The notes below the pieces were generated by a model. It made no database searches and was not told the DNA's origin. It saw only the letters and a list, made by a program, of their open reading frames with translations. The position numbers were made by a program, and so were the translations under genes. A stretch of 64,000 bases of DNA from the NCBI RefSeq assembly GCF_000377205.1, contig NZ_KB897905.1:616586-680585 (forward strand). Reading direction: 5' to 3'. This document shows, one piece after another, positions 16,744 through 26,756 of the stretch. This stretch comes from Thioalkalivibrio sp. ALJ3. GTDB lineage: Bacteria; Pseudomonadota; Gammaproteobacteria; Ectothiorhodospirales; Ectothiorhodospiraceae. The stretch's first letter is position 1, and each line of letters begins with the position of its first letter.

Positions 16744-18363
16744 GTGAGCGACAACGCACAAGATCCACAACGGGAGATCGAGGAGCTCGAAGCCCGTTAC
16801 GAGACCGATCACGAGATCGGCGAACAGAACATCAACCCGCTGGGGCTGGATCTGCACAACCCGGTATTCGCCGTCAGCGCCCTGTTGATCCTCGTGTTCG
16901 TGATCCTGTCCCTGCTGTTCCCGGAACAGGCCGACGAGGGCCTGGGCGCCACGCGCGCCTGGATCGGCGAAACCTTTGACTGGCTGTTCCTGTCGGCCGG
17001 CAACCTGTTCGTGCTGTTCTGCCTGGCCCTGATCCTGCTGCCGATCGGGAGCATCCGGATTGGTGGTCAGGATGCGAAGCCGGACTTCGGGGTGCTGTCC
17101 TGGTTCTCGATGCTGTTCGCCGCCGGCATGGGCATCGGGCTGATGTTCTGGGCCGTGGCCGAACCGGTGGGCTACTTCACCGAGTGGTTCGGGACGCCGC
17201 TCGGCATCGAGGGCGGCACCGAGGCCTCCAAGCACGCGGCCCTTGGCGCCACGATGTATCACTGGGGCCTGCACCCGTGGGCGATCTATGCCGTGGTGGG
17301 CCTGGCCCTGGCGTTCTTTGCCTTCAACAAGGGCCTGCCGCTGACCATCCGCTCCGCGTTCTACCCGATCTTCGGCGAGCGGATCTGGGGCCCGATCGGG
17401 CATGTGATCGACACCCTGGCGGTACTCGCCACCCTGTTCGGCCTGGCCACCTCCCTGGGTCTTGGGGCGCAGCAGGCGGCATCGGGGCTGGAGTCGGTGT
17501 TCGGCATCGAGGCCGGGCTGAACACCCAGGTCGCGATCATCATCGGCGTTACCGTCATCGCCCTGTTGTCGATCATGCGCGGCATCCATGGCGGGGTGCG
17601 CGTGCTCAGCAACATCAACCTGACGCTGGCGGCCATCCTGCTGCTGTTCGTGGCCCTGTTCGGCGGCTTTATCGCCTTCCTCTCCAACACCGGCATCACG
17701 TTGAGCGCCTACGCCCAGTACATGTGGCCGCTCAGCAACCCGGTGGGCCGTGATGACCAGACCTTCTACCACGAGTGGACGATCTTCTTCTGGGCCTGGT
17801 GGATCTCCTGGTCGCCGTTTGTCGGCATGTTCATCGCGCGGGTCTCGCGCGGGCGCACGGTGCGTCAGTTCGTGACCGCGGTGCTGCTGGTGCCGACGGC
17901 CGTGACCGTGATCTGGATGAGTGCCTTTGGCGGGACCGGCCTCGATCAGGCCCGCGACGGAGTCGGCGCGCTGGCCGACGGCATCAGCGACTCCTCGCTG
18001 GCGCTGTTCCAGTTGCTGGAGCACCTGCCGCTGACCACGATCACCTCGCTGCTGGCGATCACCCTGGTGCTGGTCTTCTTCATCACCTCGTCGGACTCCG
18101 GCTCGCTGGTGATCGACTCGATCACCTCCGGCGGCAAGACCGATGCCCCGCAGTCCCAGCGCCTGTTCTGGGCCACGGTCGAGGGCGTGATCGCTGGCGT
18201 GCTGCTGGCGGTGGGTGGCGCGGCCGCGCTGCAGGCCCTGCAGGCCGGCGCGGTGAGCACCGGCCTGCCCTTCGTGATCGTGCTGCTGTTCATGTGTGTC
18301 AGCCTGATGATGGGGCTGTTCCACGAACTGAAGCTGATCCGGCTGAAGGAGGCGGCCGGGTAG
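16744..18363 (+). CDS. BCCT-family betaine/choline/carnitine transporter
   Basis: 539 residues from GTG 16744, which has AAGGAGG upstream; an earlier in-frame ATG at 16693 lacks one. Twelve hydrophobic segments are visible. BCCT landmarks are the glycine-rich AAGMGIGLMFWAVAEP near residue 130 and the tryptophan segment FFWAWWISWSPFVGMFIARVSRGR near residue 350. The family takes up quaternary ammonium osmolytes with Na+ or H+. The C-terminal cytoplasmic tail is short, so osmosensing through a long tail as in BetP is not expected. Together with the neighbouring minus-strand operon it points to salt adaptation. Confidence 0.93.
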   Translation: MSDNAQDPQREIEELEARYETDHEIGEQNINPLGLDLHNPVFAVSALLILVFVILSLLFPEQADEGLGATRAWIGETFDWLFLSAGNLFVLFCLALILLPIGSIRIGGQDAKPDFGVLSWFSMLFAAGMGIGLMFWAVAEPVGYFTEWFGTPLGIEGGTEASKHAALGATMYHWGLHPWAIYAVVGLALAFFAFNKGLPLTIRSAFYPIFGERIWGPIGHVIDTLAVLATLFGLATSLGLGAQQAASGLESVFGIEAGLNTQVAIIIGVTVIALLSIMRGIHGGVRVLSNINLTLAAILLLFVALFGGFIAFLSNTGITLSAYAQYMWPLSNPVGRDDQTFYHEWTIFFWAWWISWSPFVGMFIARVSRGRTVRQFVTAVLLVPTAVTVIWMSAFGGTGLDQARDGVGALADGISDSSLALFQLLEHLPLTTITSLLAITLVLVFFITSSDSGSLVIDSITSGGKTDAPQSQRLFWATVEGVIAGVLLAVGGAAALQALQAGAVSTGLPFVIVLLFMCVSLMMGLFHELKLIRLKEAAG

Positions 18364-18402
18364 TGCTCCATTCGAACGGATTTCGCCGCAATGCGTAATC
18401 CA

Positions 18403-18436
18403 CGCCCCGCCGGTTCATGACCGGCGGGGCGTTTTT
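18403..18436 (+). terminator. Rho-independent terminator after BCCT gene
   Basis: A 12-bp GC-rich stem CGCCCCGCCGGT / ACCGGCGGGGCG with a five-base loop is followed by TTTTT. It closes the porin-BCCT transcription unit. Confidence 0.9.
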
Positions 18437-18562
18437 CCGTGGGCGAACGCACCGACCCTCTGCCGATGGTGCGATGCAATCGAAGCGGAACCGAAGTTTA
18501 TGCGCCCGGTCCGGATAACAAAGGCCGGCCAGGCCCGGAGCTCACAGAAAACCAGGGAGTCC

Positions 18563-19975
18563 ATGATGAAGCAGTCCGCAATCGCGGCGGCGGCCGCGTT
18601 TTCGCTCTTGGGGCCCGTGCTCGCACAGGCCTCGCCACTCGGGATCGCGCACGCGCTGGATAGTCAGGACCGTGTGCTCGTGCATGCCGACGGGATGACG
18701 GCCGATGATGCGTTCATGGTGCTCGGGGCGCTGGCGGTCAAGGGGCGGCTGATGCGCGACAGTGAGTTGGGGCATGACGGATACCGCCCCGAACTGGTCG
18801 ATGACCCGATGCAGCAGGTCGGCGAGACCTGGCTCGGCCTGCTGGATACGGTGCACGGCAAGCTGGTGGAAGAAGGGCGCATCCGCGCCCAGTCCGGCAG
18901 TGACGACGAGGCCGATCCGGCGGCCTATGCCGATGCCGCGTATCTCTACCATATGCATCACAGTGGCGGACGTTTCGAACACCTGGGCCTGTACGACGAA
19001 ATCACCCACAACCCGGCACCGCTGATGGCGGCGCTGACGGACCACCTGGTCAACGAACGCTACGCGGACGGCGAGGTGGCCGCCGCCAACGATTCGGATC
19101 TCGACGCCCTCGCCTTCGGCCTCGACGCCTTGCACGCCCCGGCCTACGCCTGGGTGCGGCAGGACAAGCCCGGTGGCGAGGACGACATGGGGCAACTGGA
19201 GCTCCAGACCCTCGCGGGCTGGCTGGGCCACTCGCGCGAGGACATGGTCGAGATCGCCCGGGCCATGGCGGACACCGCTGACGCGGCCTGGGACGACGAT
19301 GCCGGGATGTTCGTCCGCAACCAGGGCGCGGAGTGGTCGGTGGACCAGGTCGGGGCGCTGCTGCGCGGCCTCAAGGGGATCTACGAGACGCTCTACCTGT
19401 TCGGGGATGCGGACGACCAGGCGCGCGCCGAGAGGCTGGCGGATCGCACCGCCTCTATCACCCGCGCCATCGTGGCCGAAGACGGGCCGATCCGCGACTG
19501 GGGCCTGCCCGCACGTATCGAGTTCGAGGACGGCGAGGCCCACGCGGCCTCCACCCACGTCGACGTCGCCGCGCAATGGCGGTTTGTCCACCAGGTCACC
19601 GGAGGCTTTTCCCTGCTGCGCGAACGCGAGGGGACCGCCAAGCTACTGAGCGAGCGCGCACCGGAGCTGGAAGACGAACTGGGTGCGGCGATTGACCGCC
19701 TGCTCGAGGGCGCTCTCGAATACCATCTTGGGTCCGACATCGTGCCCACCCGGCTGGCCTACAAGGATGGGTCGGTGACCGACCCGACCGTAACCACCCA
19801 ATCCGTCACGGCCTTCATGATGGCCGTGGCCAACGGCTACCGCACGGGCGAGGCCTTCGACAACCCGGGTGCCTGGGGCGACGACGAGGCACTGGCCGAA
19901 CGCAGCCGCGCGCTGTACGACGCCTTCCTCGATCATGGCGAGCTTCTCGCTCAGCAGCTGATCATCCGGGACTGA
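18563..19975 (+). CDS. Exported protein of unknown function upstream of a TonB receptor
   Basis: 470 residues from ATG 18563 (CAGGGAG upstream). A signal peptide ends near ALAQA at residue 23. The mature part is acidic and almost wholly alpha-helical, with repeated amphipathic helices and several His/Asp-rich spots such as YLYHMHHSGG. The helix periodicity recalls alpha/alpha-barrel or toroid proteins, but I do not recognise a family. The stop is six bases before the TonB-dependent receptor gene, so the two are co-expressed and the protein may help with the receptor's ligand in the periplasm. The function is unknown. Confidence 0.7.
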   Translation: MMKQSAIAAAAAFSLLGPVLAQASPLGIAHALDSQDRVLVHADGMTADDAFMVLGALAVKGRLMRDSELGHDGYRPELVDDPMQQVGETWLGLLDTVHGKLVEEGRIRAQSGSDDEADPAAYADAAYLYHMHHSGGRFEHLGLYDEITHNPAPLMAALTDHLVNERYADGEVAAANDSDLDALAFGLDALHAPAYAWVRQDKPGGEDDMGQLELQTLAGWLGHSREDMVEIARAMADTADAAWDDDAGMFVRNQGAEWSVDQVGALLRGLKGIYETLYLFGDADDQARAERLADRTASITRAIVAEDGPIRDWGLPARIEFEDGEAHAASTHVDVAAQWRFVHQVTGGFSLLREREGTAKLLSERAPELEDELGAAIDRLLEGALEYHLGSDIVPTRLAYKDGSVTDPTVTTQSVTAFMMAVANGYRTGEAFDNPGAWGDDEALAERSRALYDAFLDHGELLAQQLIIRD

Positions 19976-19981
19976 CCCGCG

Positions 19982-22084
19982 ATGCCCGGGCGGCTAGCAG
20001 GGGGGCGAATCCGGAGTCTCGGGGCCCCGGCTGCCCTGTTGCCGGTGCTGGGCCTGGCGGTCCCGATGGCCGTCGCTGAAGACGACGTGCCGGTGCTCGA
20101 CCCGGTGGAGATCACGGTGACCGCGCCCAGGCTGGCCACACCGTTGGCGGACCTGCCGGCGGCGGTATCGCGCGTGGACGAGCGCCAGGCCACCGAAGGA
20201 CGCCAGGGCCTGCAGCTGGACGAGTCGCTGAACCGCGTGCCGGGGCTGTTCGCCCAGAACCGCTACAACTTCGCGCAGGACGCGCGCATCTCCATCCGCG
20301 GTTTCGGCTCGCGGGCGCCGTTCGGGGTGCGCGGGCTGCGTATCCTGCAGGACGGGATCCCCGAGACCACGCCCGACGGCCAGTCACAGGTGGATGCGAT
20401 CGACCTGTTGAACCTGCGCGACATCGAGGTCCTGCGCGGGCCCAGCGCCGCGCTGTACGGCAATGCCTCCGGTGGCGTGATCTCTGCGCGCACCCGCGAC
20501 GGCCGCGACCCGCGTGGCTTTGGTGGCGGGGTCATGCTGGGCAGCTATGGCTATCGCCGCGCCGAGGCCATCGCCGAGCAGGATCACGGAACCCATCGCT
20601 ATTCCCTGACCGCCCACGACTTCGCCATCGACGGCTACCGCGACCAGTCCACCGCCGAGAAGCGCTACCTGCGCCTGCACACCGCCTCGGAACTGGAGGC
20701 GGGTACGCTGAACTTCCACCTGCGCTACCTCGATGCCCCGCGCACCGACGACCCTGGCGGGCTCACGCGCGAGGAGATGCGCCAGAATCGGCGCGCCGCC
20801 GCGCCCCTGGCCACGGCCCTCGACAGCACCCAGGAGGCCGAGCAGCTGACGACGGGGTTGCAGTGGGAGCAGTCGCTCGGCCCCGGCGAGCTGCGCCTCG
20901 GCGGGTTCTGGACCCAGCGCGACTACGCGCAGCAACTGCCATTTCCCGGCGACTCGCGGGTAGCCTTTGATCGCGACTTCTACGGGCTCAACGCGCAGTA
21001 CGAACAGGACATCGGCCCGACCCGGGTGCTGACCGGTATTGATCTGGAGGAACAGCGCGACGACCGCACCCGGCGTTGTACCGATATCCAGGGACAGGCG
21101 AACTGCCCGGGCGGCACCCCCTCGATCGACGATCTCGCGCTGGACCAGCGCGAACGCGCCCGCTCGCGCGGGGTGTTCGTGCAGACCGACACCGCGCTGG
21201 GGTCGGACTGGAACATGGTGCTCGGCGCGCGCCACGACCGTATCCGCATGTCCATCGATGACCATTTCTCCGAGCGGGTGGGCGAACCGGATCGCTCGGA
21301 TGCGCGGACCTTCCGCGAGACCAGCGCGATGGCGGGGCTGATCTGGCACTTCCGGCCCGAATACCGAGCGTACGTAAACGTGGCCACCAACTTCGAGACG
21401 CCGACCTTCACCGAGTTCGCGAACCCCGAGGGCGGGGGTGGATTCAACGCCGATCTCGACCCCCAGCGAGCGCGCAGCATCGAGGTCGGAATCCGCCGCG
21501 AGACCGGCCGCCTGGCCTGGGATGCCTCGGTCTACGCGACCCGCGTGCGCGACGAGATCGCCCCGTTCGAAGAGCCCAACGTGGACGGGCGCACCTTCTA
21601 CACCAACGCCGGGCGCACCGCGCGCAACGGCTTCGAGCTGGCGGTCGACTGGTCCGCAACGGAGCAGTGGACGCTGTCCAGCGCGCTCAGCCTGAACGAC
21701 TTCCGCTATCGGGATTTCGTGGACCAGCAGGGCGAGCGGCGCGACGGCAATCGCCTGCCCGGGCTGCCGCGCGAGCAGTTGTTCGTGGAGGCCGGCTGGC
21801 GCCAGGGCCCGTACTTTGTCACCGTCGATGCGCTGTACACGGGCGGGCGCTACGTGAACGACGCCAACGACGAACGGGTAGGTGGACAAACCACGCTGAA
21901 CCTGCGCGCGGGCCGCCACTGGCAGGACGGCAACGCCCATGTCGAGGCCTTCGTGGCCGCGAACAACCTGCTGGATGCGGACAACGTCGACAACATCCGC
22001 ATCAACGACGGCAACCGCCGCTACTACGAGCCGGCCCCGGGCCTGACCCTGATGGCCGGCATGCGCATGACCTTCGGGCGGTAA
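19982..22084 (+). CDS. TonB-dependent outer-membrane receptor (iron/siderophore type)
   Basis: 700 residues. A signal peptide is followed by a TonB-box-like segment (DPVEITVTAPR), a plug domain with SIRGFGSRAPFGVRGLRIL, DGIP and LRGPSAALYGNASGG, and a large beta-barrel ending in MRMTFGR. TonB receptors of this FecA-like style import ferric chelates or other scarce ligands using the proton motive force through TonB. A loop contains two cysteines (RRCTDIQGQANCPGG) that may form an extracellular disulfide, as in many ferric-citrate type receptors. It is translationally coupled to the unknown exported protein upstream. No Fur box was found. Confidence 0.88.
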   Translation: MPGRLAGGRIRSLGAPAALLPVLGLAVPMAVAEDDVPVLDPVEITVTAPRLATPLADLPAAVSRVDERQATEGRQGLQLDESLNRVPGLFAQNRYNFAQDARISIRGFGSRAPFGVRGLRILQDGIPETTPDGQSQVDAIDLLNLRDIEVLRGPSAALYGNASGGVISARTRDGRDPRGFGGGVMLGSYGYRRAEAIAEQDHGTHRYSLTAHDFAIDGYRDQSTAEKRYLRLHTASELEAGTLNFHLRYLDAPRTDDPGGLTREEMRQNRRAAAPLATALDSTQEAEQLTTGLQWEQSLGPGELRLGGFWTQRDYAQQLPFPGDSRVAFDRDFYGLNAQYEQDIGPTRVLTGIDLEEQRDDRTRRCTDIQGQANCPGGTPSIDDLALDQRERARSRGVFVQTDTALGSDWNMVLGARHDRIRMSIDDHFSERVGEPDRSDARTFRETSAMAGLIWHFRPEYRAYVNVATNFETPTFTEFANPEGGGGFNADLDPQRARSIEVGIRRETGRLAWDASVYATRVRDEIAPFEEPNVDGRTFYTNAGRTARNGFELAVDWSATEQWTLSSALSLNDFRYRDFVDQQGERRDGNRLPGLPREQLFVEAGWRQGPYFVTVDALYTGGRYVNDANDERVGGQTTLNLRAGRHWQDGNAHVEAFVAANNLLDADNVDNIRINDGNRRYYEPAPGLTLMAGMRMTFGR

Positions 22085-22103
22085 GCGGGGCGGGGCCGGT
22101 GCG

Positions 22104-22179
22104 GTTCGCTGCGCTCACGGCACCCTACGAACCGTCGTCGCCGACCCCATCACCGTAGGATGCACTGAGCGCAGCGAAC
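22104..22179. repeat. Inverted repeat, probable dispersed REP-like palindrome
   Basis: GTTCGCTGCGCTCA (22104-22117) and its exact complement TGAGCGCAGCGAAC (22166-22179) flank 48 bp, with a second near-match pair GCACCCTAC / GTAGGATGC inside. It lies between the convergent TonB receptor and rhomboid genes. The words resemble short dispersed palindromes common in gammaproteobacterial intergenic DNA. Confidence 0.6.
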
Positions 22180-22198
22180 TGCATCAAGGACAGATGCC

Positions 22199-22927
22199 CT
22201 AATCACGCCGCCCGGGCCCCTCCGGCGGTTCTTTCGGCTCGATCTCGTCGAGCCGCCCCTGTTCGATCTTGCGCAGGGTCTCGGGGTCGGTGGGGTCGTC
22301 GTCCTCCCAGTCATGCCGGCGATACACCGGGAACGGGTCACGGCGATAGAGGAACCAGCCGCAGACCGCACCGACAACCGCGCCGAAAAGGTGCGCCTCG
22401 AACGAGACCTTGGGGCCGCTGGGGAAAACGCCCCAGAGCATGCTGCCGTAGAGAAACAGGATGATGATGGCCACCGCGATGGACAGCGCATCGCGCCGGC
22501 GAATCCCGATCACCACGGCGAAGAACATCAGCCCGTGGGTCAAGCCCGAGGCGCCAATGTGCAGCCCCTCGCGGGCGAACAGCCAGACGCCCAGCCCCCC
22601 CATCAGCCAGATCAGCGGGACTGCAACGCGCGTGGCGCGCGGGAAGCCGTAGAGCGTGAGCATGCCAAGCACCCACAGGGTCGGCACATTGGCGAGCAGG
22701 TGGCCCCAGGAGCCGTGGATCAGCGGCGAGGTGATGATGCCCAGCGCCCCGACCGCGTCGCGCGGCAGGATGCCCAGCCGCGACCAGTCCCCGCCGACCA
22801 GGTCGTGCAGGGCATGGATGACGATCAGGATGGCGGCCCCCAGCATGGGCCAGAGCAGCGCGCGCCGAATCCGCTCGCGCTCGGCCCGGGGGTCGGCCGG
22901 GGGTACCGGCCGGCGAAGGTTCATCAT
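22199..22927 (-). CDS. Rhomboid-family intramembrane serine protease
   Basis: 242 residues with six hydrophobic segments. The catalytic Ser127 lies in IGASGLTHG and His179 in SFEAHLFGA; His76 and Asn80 (HGSWGHLLAN) form the expected oxyanion pair. Rhomboids cleave transmembrane helices within the bilayer. A charged cytoplasmic tail of about 45 residues (DDDPTDPETLRKIEQGR) follows the last helix. Substrate unknown. The gene stands alone between the TonB receptor and the SulP gene; an ATG start is used. Confidence 0.88.
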   Translation of the reverse strand: MMNLRRPVPPADPRAERERIRRALLWPMLGAAILIVIHALHDLVGGDWSRLGILPRDAVGALGIITSPLIHGSWGHLLANVPTLWVLGMLTLYGFPRATRVAVPLIWLMGGLGVWLFAREGLHIGASGLTHGLMFFAVVIGIRRRDALSIAVAIIILFLYGSMLWGVFPSGPKVSFEAHLFGAVVGAVCGWFLYRRDPFPVYRRHDWEDDDPTDPETLRKIEQGRLDEIEPKEPPEGPGRRD

Positions 22928-22981
22928 CCGCCTAGCCTGCCATGCCCCGGCGCGCGGTCCAATTTCTCCGGAAGTTGGGCG

Positions 22982-24487
22982 CTAATGCCCGCCGGGTTCT
23001 TGGCTGGCATCCTTGTCATGCAGGGCGAGGCGGTCGTGGAGTTCGCCGCTCTCGCCGCGCGGCGTCCTGACCTCGACCTCCATGCCGTTGCGGCGGAACT
23101 TGCCGACCACCTTGTCGATGGCGGCCACCGCCGAGCTGTCCCACAGCGAGGCGCGGGTCAGGTCGATCTCGATGTGGTGGATGCCCTCGCGGTAGTCGAA
23201 GCTGTCGATGAACTTGTCCACGGCGACGAAGAACAGCTGGCCACGCACGGTGTAGATGCGCGTCCGGCCGTCTTCGGACAATGCGCTGGTGACCTCGACC
23301 GCCTTGACCATCTTGCGCGCGAAGAAGATCGCGGAGAGCAGCACACCGGCGAACACGCCCAGCGACAGGTCGTGGGTGATCACGGTGGTGCCGACGGTCA
23401 CGATCAGCACGGTGGCGTCGGTGCGCGGCAGCTTGTGCAGGGTGGTTAGCGAGCCCCAGTCGAAGGTGGCGATGGAGACCATGATCATCACCGCCACCAG
23501 CGCGGCCATCGGGATCATCGAGACCAGATCGCCGAGGAACACGATGAAGATCAGCAGGAAGATCCCCGCCGACAGCGTGGACAACCGCCCCAGCCCCCCG
23601 GACTTGATGTTGATTACCGACTGGCCAATCATCGCGCAGCCCGCCATGCCGCCGAAGCAGCCGGTGACGACGTTGGCGATGCCCTGGCCCTGGGCCTCGC
23701 GGTTCTTGCCCGACGGGGTGTCGGTCAGGTCGTCGAGGATGGAGGCGGTCAGCAACGACTCCAGCAGGCCGACGATCGCCAGCGCGAAGGCGGTCGGGAA
23801 GATGATCTGCAGGGTCTCCCAGTTCAGCGGGATGTCCGGGAACAGGAACACCGGCAGGCCGTCCGGCAGCTCGCCCATGTCGCCGACCTCCAGCGTCGGC
23901 AGGCCCATGAAGTAGACCAGGACGCTGAGCACCACGATCGCGACCAGCGGCGGCGGCAGCAACTTCGGGTAGCCCGGGATCATCGGCAGGCCGTAGAGGA
24001 TCAGCAGGCCGGCGGTGACCAGCGCCCACATGGTGGTGTCGCCGTCCACCAGATAGGGCACCTGCGACATGAAGATCAGGATCGCCAGCGCATTCACGAA
24101 CCCGACAAGCACCGTACGCGGGATGAACATCATGTAGCGGGCGAGCTTGGCCCAGGCGAACAGGATCTGGATGATCCCGGTCAGGATGGTCGCGGCCAGC
24201 AGGTACTGCAGCCCGTGTTCCGCCACCAGCGTCACCATCAGTAGCGCCATGGCCCCGGTCGCGGCCGAGATCATGCCGGGGCGTCCGCCGGCGAAGGCGA
24301 TCACCACCGCCATGGTGAACGAGGCATACAGGCCCACGCTCGGGTCGACCCCGGCGATGATGGAGAACGCGATCGCCTCCGGGATCAGCGCCAGCGCGAC
24401 CACGATCCCGGCGATCAGGTCAGCGCGCACATTGAACAACCAGATCTTGCGCTGGCGTTGCAGGAAGTCGGTCAGGGTCTGCTGCAC
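22982..24487 (-). CDS. SulP-family anion transporter with C-terminal STAS domain
   Basis: 501 residues from a GTG start. An N-terminal polytopic domain (for example [24 protein letters not shown] near residue 35) is followed by a STAS domain from about residue 385 with the conserved [16 protein letters not shown] loop. SulP proteins carry sulfate, bicarbonate or other inorganic anions; BicA-type members use Na+ to import bicarbonate, which would suit an alkaliphilic autotroph, but the sequence alone does not fix the substrate. The start is 262 bp from the divergent universal stress protein gene, leaving a shared promoter region in which no clear motif was found. Confidence 0.9.
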   Translation of the reverse strand: MQQTLTDFLQRQRKIWLFNVRADLIAGIVVALALIPEAIAFSIIAGVDPSVGLYASFTMAVVIAFAGGRPGMISAATGAMALLMVTLVAEHGLQYLLAATILTGIIQILFAWAKLARYMMFIPRTVLVGFVNALAILIFMSQVPYLVDGDTTMWALVTAGLLILYGLPMIPGYPKLLPPPLVAIVVLSVLVYFMGLPTLEVGDMGELPDGLPVFLFPDIPLNWETLQIIFPTAFALAIVGLLESLLTASILDDLTDTPSGKNREAQGQGIANVVTGCFGGMAGCAMIGQSVINIKSGGLGRLSTLSAGIFLLIFIVFLGDLVSMIPMAALVAVMIMVSIATFDWGSLTTLHKLPRTDATVLIVTVGTTVITHDLSLGVFAGVLLSAIFFARKMVKAVEVTSALSEDGRTRIYTVRGQLFFVAVDKFIDSFDYREGIHHIEIDLTRASLWDSSAVAAIDKVVGKFRRNGMEVEVRTPRGESGELHDRLALHDKDASQEPGGH

Positions 24488-24749
24488 GTGGGAATCCCCA
24501 ATACGGATGCGCGCCGCTGTATCGACCGGGGCCGGGACAGGCGGGCGGACAGGCGCGAGGGGAGGCTCACCGGTATTCCACCTCTCGCAGGCGCGGTTGC
24601 AAGCGGTCTGATGCCAGTACAGACTGAAACCGCCGAAAGGGGGCGAAGTCTAGCACCTCGCACCACGACGCTGAACCGCGCGTCCCCTGTGGGGTCTCGC
24701 CGAGGCCCTTCCCACGACCAGCCCGACCACGACCAGTCCGAGGATCTCC

Positions 24750-25238
24750 ATGCTGCAGCGCGTCATCATCGCCGTCGACTTCTCGCCTGCCTCCGCCGCG
24801 GCCCTGGCCGTCGCGCGGCAGCACTGCCCGGGGGCGAAGAAGCGCCTGCTCTACGTGATGAAGCCTTCGGACGTGGCGGGGCCCAGCGCGGCCGGCGCCT
24901 TCAGTGGCGCCGGTACCTCGCCGCTGAACGCGAAGGACATGCGTCACTCGGCAGAAGACAAGGTCCGCGCACAACTCGAGGACTGGGCCGAGGCGGACGA
25001 CGAGGTCGCCGTGGCTATCGGCAGCGCACCGGAGGAGATCTCCCGCCATGCCGAGGAATGGGGCGCGGACATGATCGTGATGGGCACGCGCGGTCGCAGC
25101 CAGATCGCCAGCATGCTCTCCGGGTCCGCGACCGAGTGGCTGGTGCGCAACGCACGCCTGCCGGTACTGGTGGTGCACGACGTCCCGCTGTCCGAAGCCA
25201 TGAAGGAAAAGCTGCCCCCGGAGGGCGCGGTCAACTGA
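24750..25238 (+). CDS. Universal stress protein family
   Basis: 162 residues of the UspA fold: starts with beta strand and IAVDFSPASAAALAVA, and ends with the nucleotide-binding loop GTRGRSQIASMLSGSATEWLVRNARLPVLVV, matching the G2xG9xG(S/T) ATP-binding class. An insertion of low-complexity Gly/Ala/Ser (about residues 50-66) is unusual. Ribosome-binding GAGGATC lies before ATG. Divergent from the SulP transporter; USP genes are often found beside SulP carriers, suggesting common stress control. Confidence 0.9.
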   Translation: MLQRVIIAVDFSPASAAALAVARQHCPGAKKRLLYVMKPSDVAGPSAAGAFSGAGTSPLNAKDMRHSAEDKVRAQLEDWAEADDEVAVAIGSAPEEISRHAEEWGADMIVMGTRGRSQIASMLSGSATEWLVRNARLPVLVVHDVPLSEAMKEKLPPEGAVN

Positions 25239-25253
25239 TTAGGCAGCGGATCA

Positions 25254-26756
25254 TCAGGAGGAGCAGCTCAGCTGGATGCCGGCGGCCCAGGCGGGCGGCA
25301 GGTCCGCGTAGGCCTCGAACTCGGGCTGCTCGTCGAACGGGCGTTCAAGGATGGCCTGCAGCCGCAGCAGCTCGGAGGTATCGCCCGCCTCGGCCTGCTC
25401 GATCGCGGCCTGCGCCAGGTGGTTGCGCAGGATGTACTTGGGGTTGACCGCGTTCATCGCCGCCCGACGTGCCTCGAACGGGCGGGCCTCCGTCTCCAGG
25501 CGCGCCTGATAGCGCGACCACCATGCGCGCCAGGTCTCCGCGTCTTCCAGCTCGCCCTCAAGCTGTTCGCGGATCTCGGGCTGCTCCAGGTCCGGTAGCT
25601 GACGGAAGAAGCGAGTGTAATCGACGCCCTCCGCGGCCATGCGCGCCAGCAGGTCATGGATCAGCTCAAGGTCTCCTTCGCGCTCCTCCGCCAGCCCCAG
25701 CTTCGCGCGCATGCGCGTCAGCCAGGCCTGCTCGAACCGGGGCATGAAGTCCACCAGCAGTGCCTTGGCCCGCTCGATCGCGGCCTCGCGGGTGGTGTCC
25801 TGGAAATGGATTACCAGGGTCTCGGCCAGACGGATCAGGTTCCACTGCGCGATCGCCGGCTGCTGGTCGAAGGCGTAGCGGCCACCCTGGTCGGTGTGGT
25901 TGCAGATGTAGCCCGGGTCGTAGGCATCCAGGAACGCGAACGGGCCGTAGTCGATGGTCAGGCCCAGCAGGCTCATGTTGTCGGTGTTCATCACCCCGTG
26001 ACAAAAACCCACGGCCTGCCAGTCGGCGATCATCTCGGCGGTATTCGCGATCACCTGTTCGAGCATCGCGGCCACCGGGTCGTCGGCGTCCGCCAGCTCG
26101 GGGTAGTCGTGCGCCAGCGCATAGTCGATCAGTTCACGCAGGCGTTCGCTGTAACCGTTGTAGAGGAAGTACTCGAAGTGCCCGAAGCGCAGGAAGCTGG
26201 GTGCCGCGCGCAGCACGATCGCCCCCGGTTCCACGCGCTCGCGCAGGACCTGGAGGCTGGAGCCGAACAGGGCCACCGCGCGGGTAGTCGGCACGCCCAG
26301 CGCGGCCATCGCCTCGGAGATCAGGTACTCGCGGATCGAGGAACGCAGTACCGCGCGGCCGTCGGCACCGCGCGAGTAGCGCGTGCGCCCGGCGCCCTTC
26401 ACCTGCAGCTCCCAGTGTTCGCCGGAGACGGTTCGGACCTCGCCCAGGAGCTTCGCACGCCCGTCCCCCAGTTGCGGGACAAAGACGCCGAACTGGTGCC
26501 CGGCATAGACACTGGCGAGCGGGTCGGGGCCCTCCATCGGATGTCCTTCGGTGCAGGCCCCCAGCCACGGTTGGCTGGCCAGGTCGGTCTCGGCCAGCCC
26601 CAGGCGCTGGCACATCTCGGCGCTGGTCGCCAGGCACGTGGCATCCGGGAACGGGGCCGGCGCCGGACGGTCATAAAAGGCCTCCGGCAGGCTGGCAAAG
26701 CGGTTTACCCATTGCAGTTCGGGGGCGCTGGGTGCTGGGGCTTCGGCGCGGGACAT
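25254..26756 (-). CDS. selO: Protein adenylyltransferase SelO (YdiU family)
   Basis: 500 residues of the SelO pseudokinase fold. Recognisable stretches are SVYAGHQFGVFVPQLGDGRA, ELQVKGAGRTRYSRGADGRAVLRSS, and GVMNTDNMSLLGLTIDYGPFAFLD, which carries the catalytic and metal-binding Asn/Asp. The family transfers AMP from ATP to Ser, Thr or Tyr of redox proteins. The C-terminus ends SCSS; the Cys there occupies the place of selenocysteine in animal SelO. Monocistronic by position, convergent with the Usp gene. Confidence 0.93.
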   Translation of the reverse strand: MSRAEAPAPSAPELQWVNRFASLPEAFYDRPAPAPFPDATCLATSAEMCQRLGLAETDLASQPWLGACTEGHPMEGPDPLASVYAGHQFGVFVPQLGDGRAKLLGEVRTVSGEHWELQVKGAGRTRYSRGADGRAVLRSSIREYLISEAMAALGVPTTRAVALFGSSLQVLRERVEPGAIVLRAAPSFLRFGHFEYFLYNGYSERLRELIDYALAHDYPELADADDPVAAMLEQVIANTAEMIADWQAVGFCHGVMNTDNMSLLGLTIDYGPFAFLDAYDPGYICNHTDQGGRYAFDQQPAIAQWNLIRLAETLVIHFQDTTREAAIERAKALLVDFMPRFEQAWLTRMRAKLGLAEEREGDLELIHDLLARMAAEGVDYTRFFRQLPDLEQPEIREQLEGELEDAETWRAWWSRYQARLETEARPFEARRAAMNAVNPKYILRNHLAQAAIEQAEAGDTSELLRLQAILERPFDEQPEFEAYADLPPAWAAGIQLSCSS

